From Nitratifractor salsuginis DSM 16511 (GTDB taxonomy: Bacteria > Campylobacterota > Campylobacteria > Campylobacterales > Sulfurovaceae): a stretch of 64,000 bases of DNA. The notes beneath the pieces were generated by a model. That model ran no database searches. It was not told where the DNA came from and worked only from the letters and a program-made list of their open reading frames with translations. Where the stretch lies: the NCBI RefSeq assembly GCF_000186245.1, contig NC_014935.1, positions 1,054,001 to 1,118,000 of the forward strand, read 5' to 3'. This document shows, in pieces, positions 20,527-29,618 of this stretch. A program made the translations under genes and the position numbers. The number at the start of each line of letters is the position of its first letter. Position 1 is the first letter of the stretch.

Positions 20527-21003
20527 ATGGTTACACTTATGCGCCGTGCGGACGGAGGGAGAGCTCGTGGAGTATCGGGAGGTCCGACTCTCGGTAGCAC
20601 TGCAGGAATCGGCAAAGAAGGTACGCTTCTGGCAGGGGGACGCCTGCAACCTCAAACCGGTCTATAGCGGTTATAATCTCGTCACCGCCTTCAATCTGAT
20701 CGATCGGCTTTACGACCCGGAGAAGTTTCTACGCGAGATCAGCTCACGGATTGATCCGGGAGGTTTACTGGTCCTCAGCTCCCCTTATACCTGGACCGAA
20801 GAGCATACCCCCAAAGAGAAGTGGCTGGGAGGTTATCGCAGAGACGGGGAGCCGGTCAGCACCCTGTAGAGAATAGGTGAGATCCTCACCCCTGACTTCC
20901 GCATGCTCCATACCGAGAGGTTCCATTCGTCCTTCGTGAAACCGCCCGGAAACACCAACACACTGTCGCCGAGCTGAGTGTCTGGGAGAAAATCAGGGGG
21001 TGA
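20527..21003 (+). pseudogene. Decayed 4-mercaptohistidine N1-methyltransferase (ovothiol-type)
   Basis: The readable part is EGELVEYREVRLS, VRFWQGDACNLKP, YNLVTAFNLIDRLYDP, SSPYTWTEEHTPKEKWLGG and RDGEPVSTL, matching the SAM-dependent methyltransferase domain of the OvoA pathway. Three lesions are seen: the start at 20527 is in another frame from the body and most of the N-terminus is missing; an in-frame TAG follows PVSTL at about 20867; and a later frame change separates HTERFHSSF from the terminal [19 protein letters not shown], which ends at TGA 21001-21003. No separate sulfoxide synthase gene is nearby. Confidence 0.75.
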
Positions 21004-21165
21004 TAGTTCTTGGGGACTTTTGACCTTTTTCATCCGGAACACTTGGAATTTTGTCATTTACGACAGACTATACACACGAAACTCAAGTTAATTACAGTAT
21101 ACTGAATAAATTTGCCTGCAAAGAGATGACGAGACCTTCCGAACAAAGCAAGAGAGGACAAGATA

Positions 21166-23067
21166 ATGGGATCGGTTCGCAATCTCATCGAAGAGGATGA
21201 GATACAGAGCATTCTGAAATGGATCAGCTTGAAAAACAGAAACTTCCTGGAAACGATGCTCCAAAAGCTTATAAGCAGAACACCCGACCAGGATGATATT
21301 GAAAAATATGGCAAAGAACTCTACAAGCGCCTCATCAGTTTTAGCCGATTGCCCCGCCTGTTGGAGACGCTTGGAAACCGGCTTCCCCCCAAGCAGAGGG
21401 AGCAGCTCCGCCAATGTTCGGACCGTCTCGCCAAAGGATATCTGGATGCCCGAATGCCCCATGAGATGGACTCGCTCCGTCGAAAGGTCCACAGTGATTC
21501 CCATTGGCTTTCGACGGAAGATCTCGAAGTCATCGAGGAGCTTTTTCATTGGATAGACTCCCTGCTGCAGAATCTACAGGGCAAGGGTGAGGTGCCCGGT
21601 ATCGCGGAGCGGATGCAGGAGTTTGCGGCCTTTGTAGATCATCGCGGCAGCGGATACTTCGCCGATAGAGATATCCGGGAGGATTTTCTTCGGACCAACC
21701 GGGAGCTCTACCAGACCGCTATGGAGACGGTGGCACTCTTTGCCCGGGGAGAATACTACTATGGGGCACTCATCTATATCGAGATGATCGCGCTCTTCCT
21801 CAAAATGGCTACGCTTCTGAATGGCATGTTTCTCCAGGAAGAGCTCATGTCGGTCTACCTCGATCCGGTGACACTTTTGCCCAACCGTTTCCGTCTTCTC
21901 AAGGATATCGAAGATTTTCACGATGCCTATATTTTGATCCTCAACGTCAACGCTTTTTCCAAACTCAACCTTCTCTACGGCTACGATTACGGTGATGATG
22001 TGCTACGCCGGATCGCGCAGACGCTCCGAAACTCGATCGCCCAAAAAAGCTACCGTATCTACGGAGATGAATTTGCGGCGATCGTCGGGAACGAACAGGA
22101 AATCCGGGAGATTTTCCGCATGCTCAACCGCTCCGTCTCTGTTCTCAGAGACGAAAAGCTCTTCGATATCTATTTCTACGGTGCCTACCGGGAGTTGGAG
22201 GATCGTGCGCTCGAGATCTGTGAATTCGCCCTGCAGAGAAACCGCGGACGAGAACTGATCGATTCGAAGGAAATCGAGAAGATGATCGAGACGCTCCAAA
22301 GTGAACTGGCGCTGCTTCAAGAGTTCAAGGAGGCTCTTGATCAGGACCGGGTCGTCCCTTGGTATCAGCCCATCTATTCCACCGCAGAAGAGCGGATCGT
22401 GGCCTACGAAGCACTGATGCGTATCGAGCGTGATGGGATTCCCCCGCTGGAGCCGGGGGAGTTTCTCACCCAACTGATCGACTCTCCCTACTACTCCAAA
22501 TACACCCAAACGATACTGCGCAAAAGTTTTGAACGTTTCCGTGATGCGGAAAATTTCGAGTTCAGTGTCAATTTTCTTCCCAGGGATTTCCGCGATGAGG
22601 CGGTATCACATTATCTGGATAAGCTGGTTCGAAAGTATCCTGCCACTGCCTCCCGGATGACCATCGAAATCGTCGAGAGCGAGGCGCTAAGCGACTTCGA
22701 AGAGATTAACCGTTTCATCCGGAATTTTCAACCCAGGGGTATTCGCTTTGCACTGGATGATTTCGGCAGCGGTTATTCCAATTTTATCCAGTGCGTACGT
22801 CTGGAGATCGATATGGTGAAGATCGACGGCTCGATCGTCAAGCACTCCTTGAAAGAACAGAAAATGGGAAGGCTCCTTCACTCGGTACTGGAGTTTTCCG
22901 ACAGTTTCGGCATAAAGACCGCTGCGGAATATGTCAGTAGCAAAGCGCTCTTTGAATCGCTGAAGAGGCGTGTGGATAGAATGCAGGGAAGCTATATCGG
23001 TATGCCGTCGCCCCAGCTACGCTCCGGAACGGCAGGCGAGGGTCATGGGTTGTCAATCAGACGGTAG
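21166..23067 (+). CDS. GGDEF-EAL cyclic-di-GMP protein, probably a phosphodiesterase
   Basis: 633 aa. Residues 1-215 are a helical N-terminal region I do not recognise. The GGDEF domain has YGDEF instead of GGDEF, so cyclase activity is doubtful. The EAL domain is well kept: WYQPIYS, YEALMRIE, MTIEIVESEAL, ALDDFGSGYSNF and VKIDGSIVK. It likely hydrolyses cyclic di-GMP, with GGDEF as a GTP sensor. No membrane segment. The last 25 bp overlap the convergent regulator gene. Confidence 0.88.
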   Translation: MGSVRNLIEEDEIQSILKWISLKNRNFLETMLQKLISRTPDQDDIEKYGKELYKRLISFSRLPRLLETLGNRLPPKQREQLRQCSDRLAKGYLDARMPHEMDSLRRKVHSDSHWLSTEDLEVIEELFHWIDSLLQNLQGKGEVPGIAERMQEFAAFVDHRGSGYFADRDIREDFLRTNRELYQTAMETVALFARGEYYYGALIYIEMIALFLKMATLLNGMFLQEELMSVYLDPVTLLPNRFRLLKDIEDFHDAYILILNVNAFSKLNLLYGYDYGDDVLRRIAQTLRNSIAQKSYRIYGDEFAAIVGNEQEIREIFRMLNRSVSVLRDEKLFDIYFYGAYRELEDRALEICEFALQRNRGRELIDSKEIEKMIETLQSELALLQEFKEALDQDRVVPWYQPIYSTAEERIVAYEALMRIERDGIPPLEPGEFLTQLIDSPYYSKYTQTILRKSFERFRDAENFEFSVNFLPRDFRDEAVSHYLDKLVRKYPATASRMTIEIVESEALSDFEEINRFIRNFQPRGIRFALDDFGSGYSNFIQCVRLEIDMVKIDGSIVKHSLKEQKMGRLLHSVLEFSDSFGIKTAAEYVSSKALFESLKRRVDRMQGSYIGMPSPQLRSGTAGEGHGLSIRR

Positions 23068-23714
23068 CCCATTCCGTACTCAGTCTTGAGGAAGTTCTTA
23101 CCGCCCTGGGCAGCGATTTTTTTGCGGATATTCTTGATGTGGTTGTCCAATGAGCGGTTGGAGCTCACTGTCGAGAGAATCGAGAGCAGGCGGTCTCGTG
23201 TAACGGTACGGTTTTTGTTTTGCAACAGAAGCTGAAGGATTTTGAATTCGGTCCAGGTCAACCCGAGGGGTTTGCCATAGAGGAGAATGTCGCTGGTATC
23301 GATCCGGAAAGCTTCTTCTTCGAAATCCGAGGGGATTTTGGAGTTTTTGCCCAGCTGGACCCAAATACGGGCTTCAAGCTCTTCCAGGTCGATAGGCTTG
23401 ACCATATAATCGGTCGCTCCGTAACGGAACGCCATGATTTTGGATCGAGTGTCTCCATAGGCGCTCAAGATAATTGTGGGGAGCGAGAGCTCTCCTTTGA
23501 TGCTTTTGAGAAGTTCCATTCCACTATAGTCGGGAAGGTTGACGTCGAGTAATAAAATATCATAGGGATTCTGCTTGAGATGGGAGAGGGCATCAGTGAC
23601 GGAAAAGACCGTATCCACGTCGAATCCACTATCCCGAAGGAAGGTCGATAAAAACTCCGATGTTTCCACATCGTCTTCTACTAACAAAATTTTTACTTTG
23701 CTTTCTTCATTCAT
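23043..23714 (-). CDS. OmpR-family response regulator
   Basis: 223 aa. Receiver domain with VEDDVE, phosphoacceptor Asp in ILLLDVNLPD, Ser in IILSAYG and Lys in MVKPID; C-terminal winged helix (LTWTEFKILQLLLQ...KTEYGMGYRLI). Start ATG at 23714 is chosen for AAAGG seven bases upstream; an earlier ATG at 23732 is possible. It diverges from the multi-sensor kinase and may be its partner. Overlaps the GGDEF-EAL gene at its 3' end. Confidence 0.92.
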   Translation of the reverse strand: MNEESKVKILLVEDDVETSEFLSTFLRDSGFDVDTVFSVTDALSHLKQNPYDILLLDVNLPDYSGMELLKSIKGELSLPTIILSAYGDTRSKIMAFRYGATDYMVKPIDLEELEARIWVQLGKNSKIPSDFEEEAFRIDTSDILLYGKPLGLTWTEFKILQLLLQNKNRTVTRDRLLSILSTVSSNRSLDNHIKNIRKKIAAQGGKNFLKTEYGMGYRLIDNP

Positions 23715-23898
23715 ACATGTACCTTTATTCATTTTGTTTTACAGGTTCTACAGATTCTATCCAGATTTTGCTTAGAATTGTATTGTATCATCATAATTGT
23801 ATGAAGTTTAATATTGAAACAAGGATAAAAATAATTTTTTTGTTAATAAAACAATATCATGATAATTGGTCAAAAATAAAAGAACGGTGGGACTCCGA

Positions 23899-26800
23899 AT
23901 GAAACAATTCTTTAAAATCCTGATCGTCACACTCCTGACTTGCTCTTCCTGGAGCTATGCTGCATCGCCTTCTACTTCCAAAGTCGGGGAAACCCTCGAA
24001 CCGGTTACCCTTCAGTTGAACTGGTTATACAGTTTTGAATTGGCAGGATTCATCGCAGCTAAGGAGAAAGGGTTCTACCGCGATGCCGGACTCGATGTTA
24101 CTTTCCGTAAATTCAAAACGGGAATGGATGTCGTCAACGAGGTACTCAAGGGAAAAGCTGACTATGGACTCTACAGTTCGAAACTACTCGACTGCTTTCT
24201 CCAAGGGCAACCGGTCAAACTCGTCGCCAGTTTTTTCAAAACGCCTTCCATCTTTATCGTTGCCAAACCGGGAATCAAACAGCCGGAGGACCTCAAAGGC
24301 AAGACAATTATGGTCCCTTTTTCCCGGCATGACTTCGAGCTCAATTTTGGGGATATGTTCCGGAAACGGGATGTGAATATCTCCAGTATCAAACTTTCAA
24401 CTTCCCCCTACTCACTGGATGCCTTTATTCAGGGAAAGGTGGACGCAATCGTTCTTTTCCTCCCAAGCCAGCTCTATCGCCTCGGGACTCTGAACACGCC
24501 TTATACGATTATCAATCCCGGAGATTATAGTGATTTAACACTCCAACAGGAGCTGTTTACGACCCAAAAGATTGCCCAAAATTATCCCGAACGGACGCTG
24601 GCCTTTCGTAACGCTTCCATCAAAGGCTGGGAATATGCTCTTAAACATCCTTACGAGATCATCGATATCATTCGGAAAAAGTATGCACCGCATAAAACCT
24701 TAGAAGAGCTAAGTTACGAATACCGTATCGTTAAACGTCTGATCCAGGCAGATCTCTATCCTATCGGCTCGATCGATACTCACCTTCTGCTGCTGAAAAT
24801 CAAAAGGGATCTCAAACTTAAGAGGGATATTCAAGCCAAAAGACATCTGAATAAATATCTCTTCGGCGGAGGGGTTGAAATGTCCCCTTTGATCCTGACC
24901 AAAACCGAACGGGACTATCTCAAAACTCATCCTGTCATCAAGGCCCACAATGAGAGCAACTGGCCGCCCTTCAACTTTAATGAAAACGGACAGGCGAAGG
25001 GTTTTTCCATTGATTATATGAATCTGATCGCCGAGAAGATCGGGGTCAAGGTCAAATACGTCAGCGGCTATACCTGGTATGAGTTCCTCCAAATGATCAA
25101 TAGCGACAAACTCGATGTTATCGACAATATCGCCATCACGAAGGATAGGAAAAAGTTCGTCCGCTTTACGCACCCCTATATCGATCTTCGTCATGCCATC
25201 TATACCCAAGTGAATAATCAGGTCTATTTCTCCCTCAAGGATCTAGCCGGCAAAAAGGTCGCATTGGTCCAAGGTTTTTTTATCCAGCAATACCTGGCCA
25301 AACACTATCCCAGGATCAAGCAGGTTCTCGTCCCCGACCAGCTGAGCGCTCTAAAACTGCTTTCACTAGGGCGAGTGGATGCCGTGATTGGCAAGCAGGT
25401 TGTTGTGGATTATCTGATGCGCCAATATCTCATCTCCAATATCATTGCCACCAGTTATGTTCAGGATCCCGGTACGATCAGCCATGTCGCACTCGGTGTA
25501 AGTAAAAAGGATAAGATTCTTGCCCGAATTCTTAGCAAGGCTCAGAAAACAGTCACCAGAAAAGAACTCGATCAACTCAAGCACAAATGGTTCGGAATCA
25601 ACCCATTACTTGATAGCAAGGAGCTGTTGAGTGCCGATGAGGAGCGCTACCTCTCCAGTCATCGGGATCTTTCCGTCTGTGTTCTCAAGGAGAGAGCTCC
25701 TATCGAATTTTTCGACCGGGACAAAGCTCAGGGAATAGCCGTAGAAGTTATTGACACATTGACGCGACGACTTCATCTCAACCTTCATTATCTACCTGCT
25801 GAAGACAGGCCTCAGGAGCTCGCGATGCTCCGCGAACGCCGCTGTGACATTATCGCGGCAGCGAGCCGCGGACCCCAAAATGCCAAACTCCTCTATTTCA
25901 CCAAACCCTACCTCGAATACGATGAAGTCCTCGTTGCTCATCACAATGGGAAACCCAATAGCGGTGAGCTCAGTCTCGGGGGGAAACATCTCGCAGGTTG
26001 GAAGGGTGATCCAGCTCTCCGGCAACTTAAAAAGGCACATCCAAAGATGACAATTCTCGAATTCTCCTCGCCCAAAGAGATCCTGGAAGCTGTCCGAGAC
26101 GGCAGCGTCGATTATGCTCTGATGGCGCGGCCTGTTTTCAATTATCAAAAGAGACTTTTGAAATTAGACGATCTCGAAATCGCAGGGGTTGCCCCGGTCA
26201 AAGCCTCTCTGACGATCGGAGTGCGGAAGGATGAGCTCACCCTCTACAATATTTTCAACAAGATCGTTAACGTGATGCCCAAAGAGACCTACTATGCCAT
26301 CAGTGACAAATGGACCTCAAAGCGTATTCTCAAAGAGGTTGATTGGCGTACGATCGCCCTGATCGTCGGCGTAGCACTTCTCATCATACTGATCATTCTT
26401 TTCGCCTATTGGCGGCAACGCAAACTCTCCCGCAAGATCAAAGAGCTCAACGATACACTGGAGGAACGCATCGAAGAGGCTCTGCAAAAGAACAGGGAGC
26501 AGGAACTCTTTATGCTCCAACAAGACCGTTTGGCGAAAATGGGGGAAATGATCGCAATGATCGCCCATCAGTGGCGCCAACCCCTAAATAACCTCTCCTT
26601 ATTGATCCAACTCCTGGTCTCCAAATACAAAAAAGGGAAACTCGACAGAGAATCCATAGACTATTTCCAAAACAATGCCCTCAAACAAATCAATCAAATG
26701 TCTACAACCATCGATGATTTCCGAAATTTCTACAAAATAGAAAAGGAACCGGAGATTTTCTGTGTCAATGAAAGCATCGAGCATTTAATCAATTTGACCA

Positions 26801-27228
26801 GGATGAGTTTTTCCGCCAAGAATATCAATATTGTTTTTGATGCGAAAAACGATTATTATTACAAGGGACACCCCAATGAACTGGCTCACGCCATCCTCAA
26901 CATAATGAACAATGCCAAGGATGCCTTTTCCGATCGTGACGGTTCGATTGAGCACAAAGAGATTCGCCTCAGCCTCAGCCATATTGAAGAGGATATTGTG
27001 CTAGAAATTTGCGACAATGCCGGAGGAATCCCCGAAGGGATCATCGACAAGATCTTCGATCCCTACTTCTCCACCAAACAGGACAAAAACGGCACCGGGC
27101 TAGGACTCTATATGACCCGGGTGATGATCGTCGAGCACATGGGTTCCACTATCTCTGTACGAAATACCACTCAGGGGGCCTGCTTTACCATTACGCTGAA
27201 AGGGGAGTGGCACCATGTTGCTTTCTGA
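23899..27228 (+). CDS. Multi-sensor histidine kinase with three periplasmic solute-binding-type domains
   Basis: About 1109 aa. Signal peptide/anchor MKQFFKILIVTLLTCSSWSYA, then an NMT1/ThiY-like domain (TLQLNWLYSFELAGFIAAKE), a first SBP_bac_3 domain (ESNWPPFNFNENGQAKGFSI...DVIDNIAITKDRKKFVRFT) and a second (LSVCVLKERAPIEFFDRD...CDIIAAASRG). A membrane helix (TIALIVGVALLIILIILFAYW) leads to a coiled coil, the H-box MIAHQWRQPLNNLSLL and the ATPase domain (ILNIMNNAKDAF, DNAGGIPEGI, GTGLGLYMT). It should sense small molecules in the periplasm and signal to the CheY-like protein encoded by the overlapping next gene or to the divergent OmpR regulator. Confidence 0.92.
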   Translation: MKQFFKILIVTLLTCSSWSYAASPSTSKVGETLEPVTLQLNWLYSFELAGFIAAKEKGFYRDAGLDVTFRKFKTGMDVVNEVLKGKADYGLYSSKLLDCFLQGQPVKLVASFFKTPSIFIVAKPGIKQPEDLKGKTIMVPFSRHDFELNFGDMFRKRDVNISSIKLSTSPYSLDAFIQGKVDAIVLFLPSQLYRLGTLNTPYTIINPGDYSDLTLQQELFTTQKIAQNYPERTLAFRNASIKGWEYALKHPYEIIDIIRKKYAPHKTLEELSYEYRIVKRLIQADLYPIGSIDTHLLLLKIKRDLKLKRDIQAKRHLNKYLFGGGVEMSPLILTKTERDYLKTHPVIKAHNESNWPPFNFNENGQAKGFSIDYMNLIAEKIGVKVKYVSGYTWYEFLQMINSDKLDVIDNIAITKDRKKFVRFTHPYIDLRHAIYTQVNNQVYFSLKDLAGKKVALVQGFFIQQYLAKHYPRIKQVLVPDQLSALKLLSLGRVDAVIGKQVVVDYLMRQYLISNIIATSYVQDPGTISHVALGVSKKDKILARILSKAQKTVTRKELDQLKHKWFGINPLLDSKELLSADEERYLSSHRDLSVCVLKERAPIEFFDRDKAQGIAVEVIDTLTRRLHLNLHYLPAEDRPQELAMLRERRCDIIAAASRGPQNAKLLYFTKPYLEYDEVLVAHHNGKPNSGELSLGGKHLAGWKGDPALRQLKKAHPKMTILEFSSPKEILEAVRDGSVDYALMARPVFNYQKRLLKLDDLEIAGVAPVKASLTIGVRKDELTLYNIFNKIVNVMPKETYYAISDKWTSKRILKEVDWRTIALIVGVALLIILIILFAYWRQRKLSRKIKELNDTLEERIEEALQKNREQELFMLQQDRLAKMGEMIAMIAHQWRQPLNNLSLLIQLLVSKYKKGKLDRESIDYFQNNALKQINQMSTTIDDFRNFYKIEKEPEIFCVNESIEHLINLTRMSFSAKNINIVFDAKNDYYYKGHPNELAHAILNIMNNAKDAFSDRDGSIEHKEIRLSLSHIEEDIVLEICDNAGGIPEGIIDKIFDPYFSTKQDKNGTGLGLYMTRVMIVEHMGSTISVRNTTQGACFTITLKGEWHHVAF

Positions 27229-27613
27229 TGCAAAAGTGCTCCTCATAGAAGATCACCCGGAGGCTTTGGCACTTTTAACCGAATTGTTGGAAGGATACTT
27301 CAGAGAGATCTGTCCGGTATCCAGCGCAGAAGAGGGGCTCGACATTTACCGGGAGTCGGCTCCCGATCTGCTCATAAGTGACATCTCTTTGCCGGGTCTC
27401 GATGGCGTCGGATTGGCAGAAAGGATCAGAGCCGAAGATGAAAAAATCCCGATCTTCTGGCTCTCGGCCCACAACGATACCCGGCTTCATCACGAAGCGG
27501 CACGATTGAAGATCGATGGGGTCTTTGCCAAACCGTTGATTGATCTGGTGGGGTTTTTGGGGTCGTTGGAACATGCAGCAAAAGGTTTGCCGGTTCCTGG
27601 TATAGAGGAGTGA
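27215..27613 (+). CDS. Single-domain response regulator
   Basis: 132 aa receiver with LIEDHPEA, phosphoacceptor Asp in LLISDISLPG, Ser in FWLSAHND and Lys in FAKPL. No output domain. It overlaps the kinase gene by 14 nt, so it is the likely direct phosphorylation partner or a phosphate sink. Confidence 0.9.
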   Translation: MLLSDAKVLLIEDHPEALALLTELLEGYFREICPVSSAEEGLDIYRESAPDLLISDISLPGLDGVGLAERIRAEDEKIPIFWLSAHNDTRLHHEAARLKIDGVFAKPLIDLVGFLGSLEHAAKGLPVPGIEE

Positions 27614-27630
27614 AAAAAGGCCCTTAGGCC
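27613..27630 (-). terminator. Weak intrinsic terminator after sdhABE
   Basis: On the minus strand GGCC-TAAG-GGCC followed by six T. The stop codon of the last gene (27624-27626) lies in the loop. The stem is only 4 bp, so termination may be weak. Confidence 0.4.
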
Positions 27631-28595
27631 AGTTCCGTCGCTTTGGTGACGTTGTATTTGAGGCCGATCTGTTCCGGGCTGCATCCCAGGGCCAGGGCGA
27701 CCATCTGGGGCATGTGCAGAACAGGAATTTCAATATCCCGGCCCAGCTGCTTGCCGGCACTCTCCTGCTTGAGGTCCATATTGAGCTGACAAAGGGGGCA
27801 GGGGGTCACGACCACATCCGCACCGTTGTCGATGGCATCGCTCAGAGCGGTACCGGTGAGGGCATTGCTGGTTTCGGGAGCCTGCAGATCCACGTGGAAA
27901 CCGCAGCACTTGTTCTTGCTCTCGTAGTCGACCGGCTTGCCTTCTAGCGCTTCGATGAGGCGGTCGAGTGAAGTGGGGACGTAAGGGTTTTCGTGGCTGT
28001 ACTTGCTCATCAAAGGTTCTTCGTGGTGCAGAGCCTCTCCGCCGCCTTCACCGACATCGAACTCTCCTTTGGGGGGGAGGGTCTGGCTGTTGTGTTTGTA
28101 ATGGATATGACTGGGCCGGATATTGTGGCAGCCGTAAAAAGGAGCGATGTTGAAGTGGCTCAGGGGTTTGACCACCTTTTCGCGGATATTCTCCAGGCCG
28201 TAGTCATCGATCAGGGCATAGAGGAAGTGGCGCACGCTGCTGGTGCCTTTGTACTCCAGGCCGACCTCCGCCAACTTCTCATTGACTTTTGCCCGCATTT
28301 CGGGATCGTGGTCCAGACGTTCTTTGGTCATCACGCTATTGAGTTGGCACGTGTTGCAGATCGTGACCATCGGCAGGCCCAGTTTCTCAGCATAGCAGAT
28401 GTTACGAGCGTTGAGGACCAGAGAGAGGAATTCATCGAAATCCTGCAGGTGGCTCGCACCGCAGCAGCTGGCTTCGTCCAGCAGTACCAGTTCGATACCG
28501 AGCTTCTCGGCGACGGCCAGGGTGGAGGAGAGCAGCTCCGGGGTCGATTCCCGGGCAGTACATCCGGTATAGAGTGCGTATTTGAGTTTGCTCAT
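27624..28595 (-). CDS. CCG-domain subunit of succinate dehydrogenase/fumarate reductase (SdhE/MfrE type)
   Basis: 323 aa, HdrB-like. Two CCG-type cysteine motifs are seen: EASCCGASHLQDF with an upstream Cys (YTGCTARE) and CNTCQLN, then NKCCGFHVD with CPLCQLN. In Campylobacterota this subunit replaces the haem-b membrane anchor and links the enzyme to the quinone pool. Last gene of the operon, 12 bp after sdhB. The start ATG at 28595 has GGAAGCGAC upstream. Confidence 0.9.
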   Translation of the reverse strand: MSKLKYALYTGCTARESTPELLSSTLAVAEKLGIELVLLDEASCCGASHLQDFDEFLSLVLNARNICYAEKLGLPMVTICNTCQLNSVMTKERLDHDPEMRAKVNEKLAEVGLEYKGTSSVRHFLYALIDDYGLENIREKVVKPLSHFNIAPFYGCHNIRPSHIHYKHNSQTLPPKGEFDVGEGGGEALHHEEPLMSKYSHENPYVPTSLDRLIEALEGKPVDYESKNKCCGFHVDLQAPETSNALTGTALSDAIDNGADVVVTPCPLCQLNMDLKQESAGKQLGRDIEIPVLHMPQMVALALGCSPEQIGLKYNVTKATELA

Positions 28596-28607
28596 GTCGC
28601 TTCCTTC

Positions 28608-29609
28608 TTAGAGTTCGTGTGTTTTGGAAATTTCGATCAGCTTCTGGATCTCTTCGAGATTCTTGCTGCGTGGCATCTTTTTCTTCTGGAAGTCGAAGGG
28701 GTGCACCTTGCCCGCCTTGATCATTTTGAAGGCTTCGCTCAGGTGCTTGACCACACCGAGTCCTTCGGAATAGAGCACGATATCCTGCTCGTCCAGGTAG
28801 CCGAATTTTTTGATGGAGCGCACGAAACCTTCGGCATGCTTGGTCGCGACGTTGCGCTCGGCCACGTGGTGTTCGAACTGCAGGTTATGGAGTTTGGTGA
28901 TCTTCTCGATGGGGTTGACATCTTTGGGGCACGCCTCGGCACACTCGAAGCATTTGACACAATCCCAAACTCCGCTGCCCAGCTCCGCCGTGGTCTCCAG
29001 GCGGTCGATGGTCGCTTCGTCCCTGGGATCAACGGTGAAGCGGTAGGCGGCGGCAAACGCGGCGGGCCCGAGGTAATCTTCGTTGACTTCGATGACAGGG
29101 CAGGCGTAGTGGCAGGCACCGCACTGGATGCAGTAGTCGGCATCGAGGAAATTCTCCACCTGCTCAGGGGTCATAATGGTTTCGCTCTCGGGATGGGGAT
29201 CGACCTCGGCCTCCACATAGGGCTTGACCGCGGCATGCTTCTCCCAGAAGTCACCTTTGTCGATGATCATATCTTTGACGGCGCGCTTCTTGCTCTGGGG
29301 TTCGAAGACCAGTTCGTCGCCGAAAAGCTCCACGAGCTCCTGGGCGTTTTGCTTACACGAAAGTACCGGTTTGCCGTTGACTTTGATGCCGCAGGCACCG
29401 CAGATACCGTGACGGCAGCTGCGGCGATAACTGAAGCTACCGTCGTGCTCCCACTTGATGCGGTTGAGCAGATCGAGGATCAGCTCATCTTTGCCCACTT
29501 CCATCTCGTAGGTTTTGTAGTAGGGGAGGTAGTCGGTCTCGGCATTGAAACGGAAGGCCTTGACGGTCACTTTCCGGGTTGCGCCGCTGTTGTTCTTTTC
29601 GTTGCTCAT
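28608..29609 (-). CDS. sdhB: Succinate dehydrogenase/fumarate reductase iron-sulfur subunit
   Basis: 333 aa. [2Fe-2S] ligands in SCRHGICGACGIKVNGKP with a later Cys (VLSC); [4Fe-4S] and [3Fe-4S] ligands in CIQCGACHYACPV and CVKCFECAEACPK. It passes electrons between the flavoprotein and the CCG subunit. ATG at 29609 has AAGGAG five bases upstream, better placed than the GTG three bases earlier. Longer than the usual 240 aa because of a C-terminal extension, as in the SdhABE/MfrABE type. Confidence 0.93.
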   Translation of the reverse strand: MSNEKNNSGATRKVTVKAFRFNAETDYLPYYKTYEMEVGKDELILDLLNRIKWEHDGSFSYRRSCRHGICGACGIKVNGKPVLSCKQNAQELVELFGDELVFEPQSKKRAVKDMIIDKGDFWEKHAAVKPYVEAEVDPHPESETIMTPEQVENFLDADYCIQCGACHYACPVIEVNEDYLGPAAFAAAYRFTVDPRDEATIDRLETTAELGSGVWDCVKCFECAEACPKDVNPIEKITKLHNLQFEHHVAERNVATKHAEGFVRSIKKFGYLDEQDIVLYSEGLGVVKHLSEAFKMIKAGKVHPFDFQKKKMPRSKNLEEIQKLIEISKTHEL

Positions 29610-29618
29610 CACCGCTCC

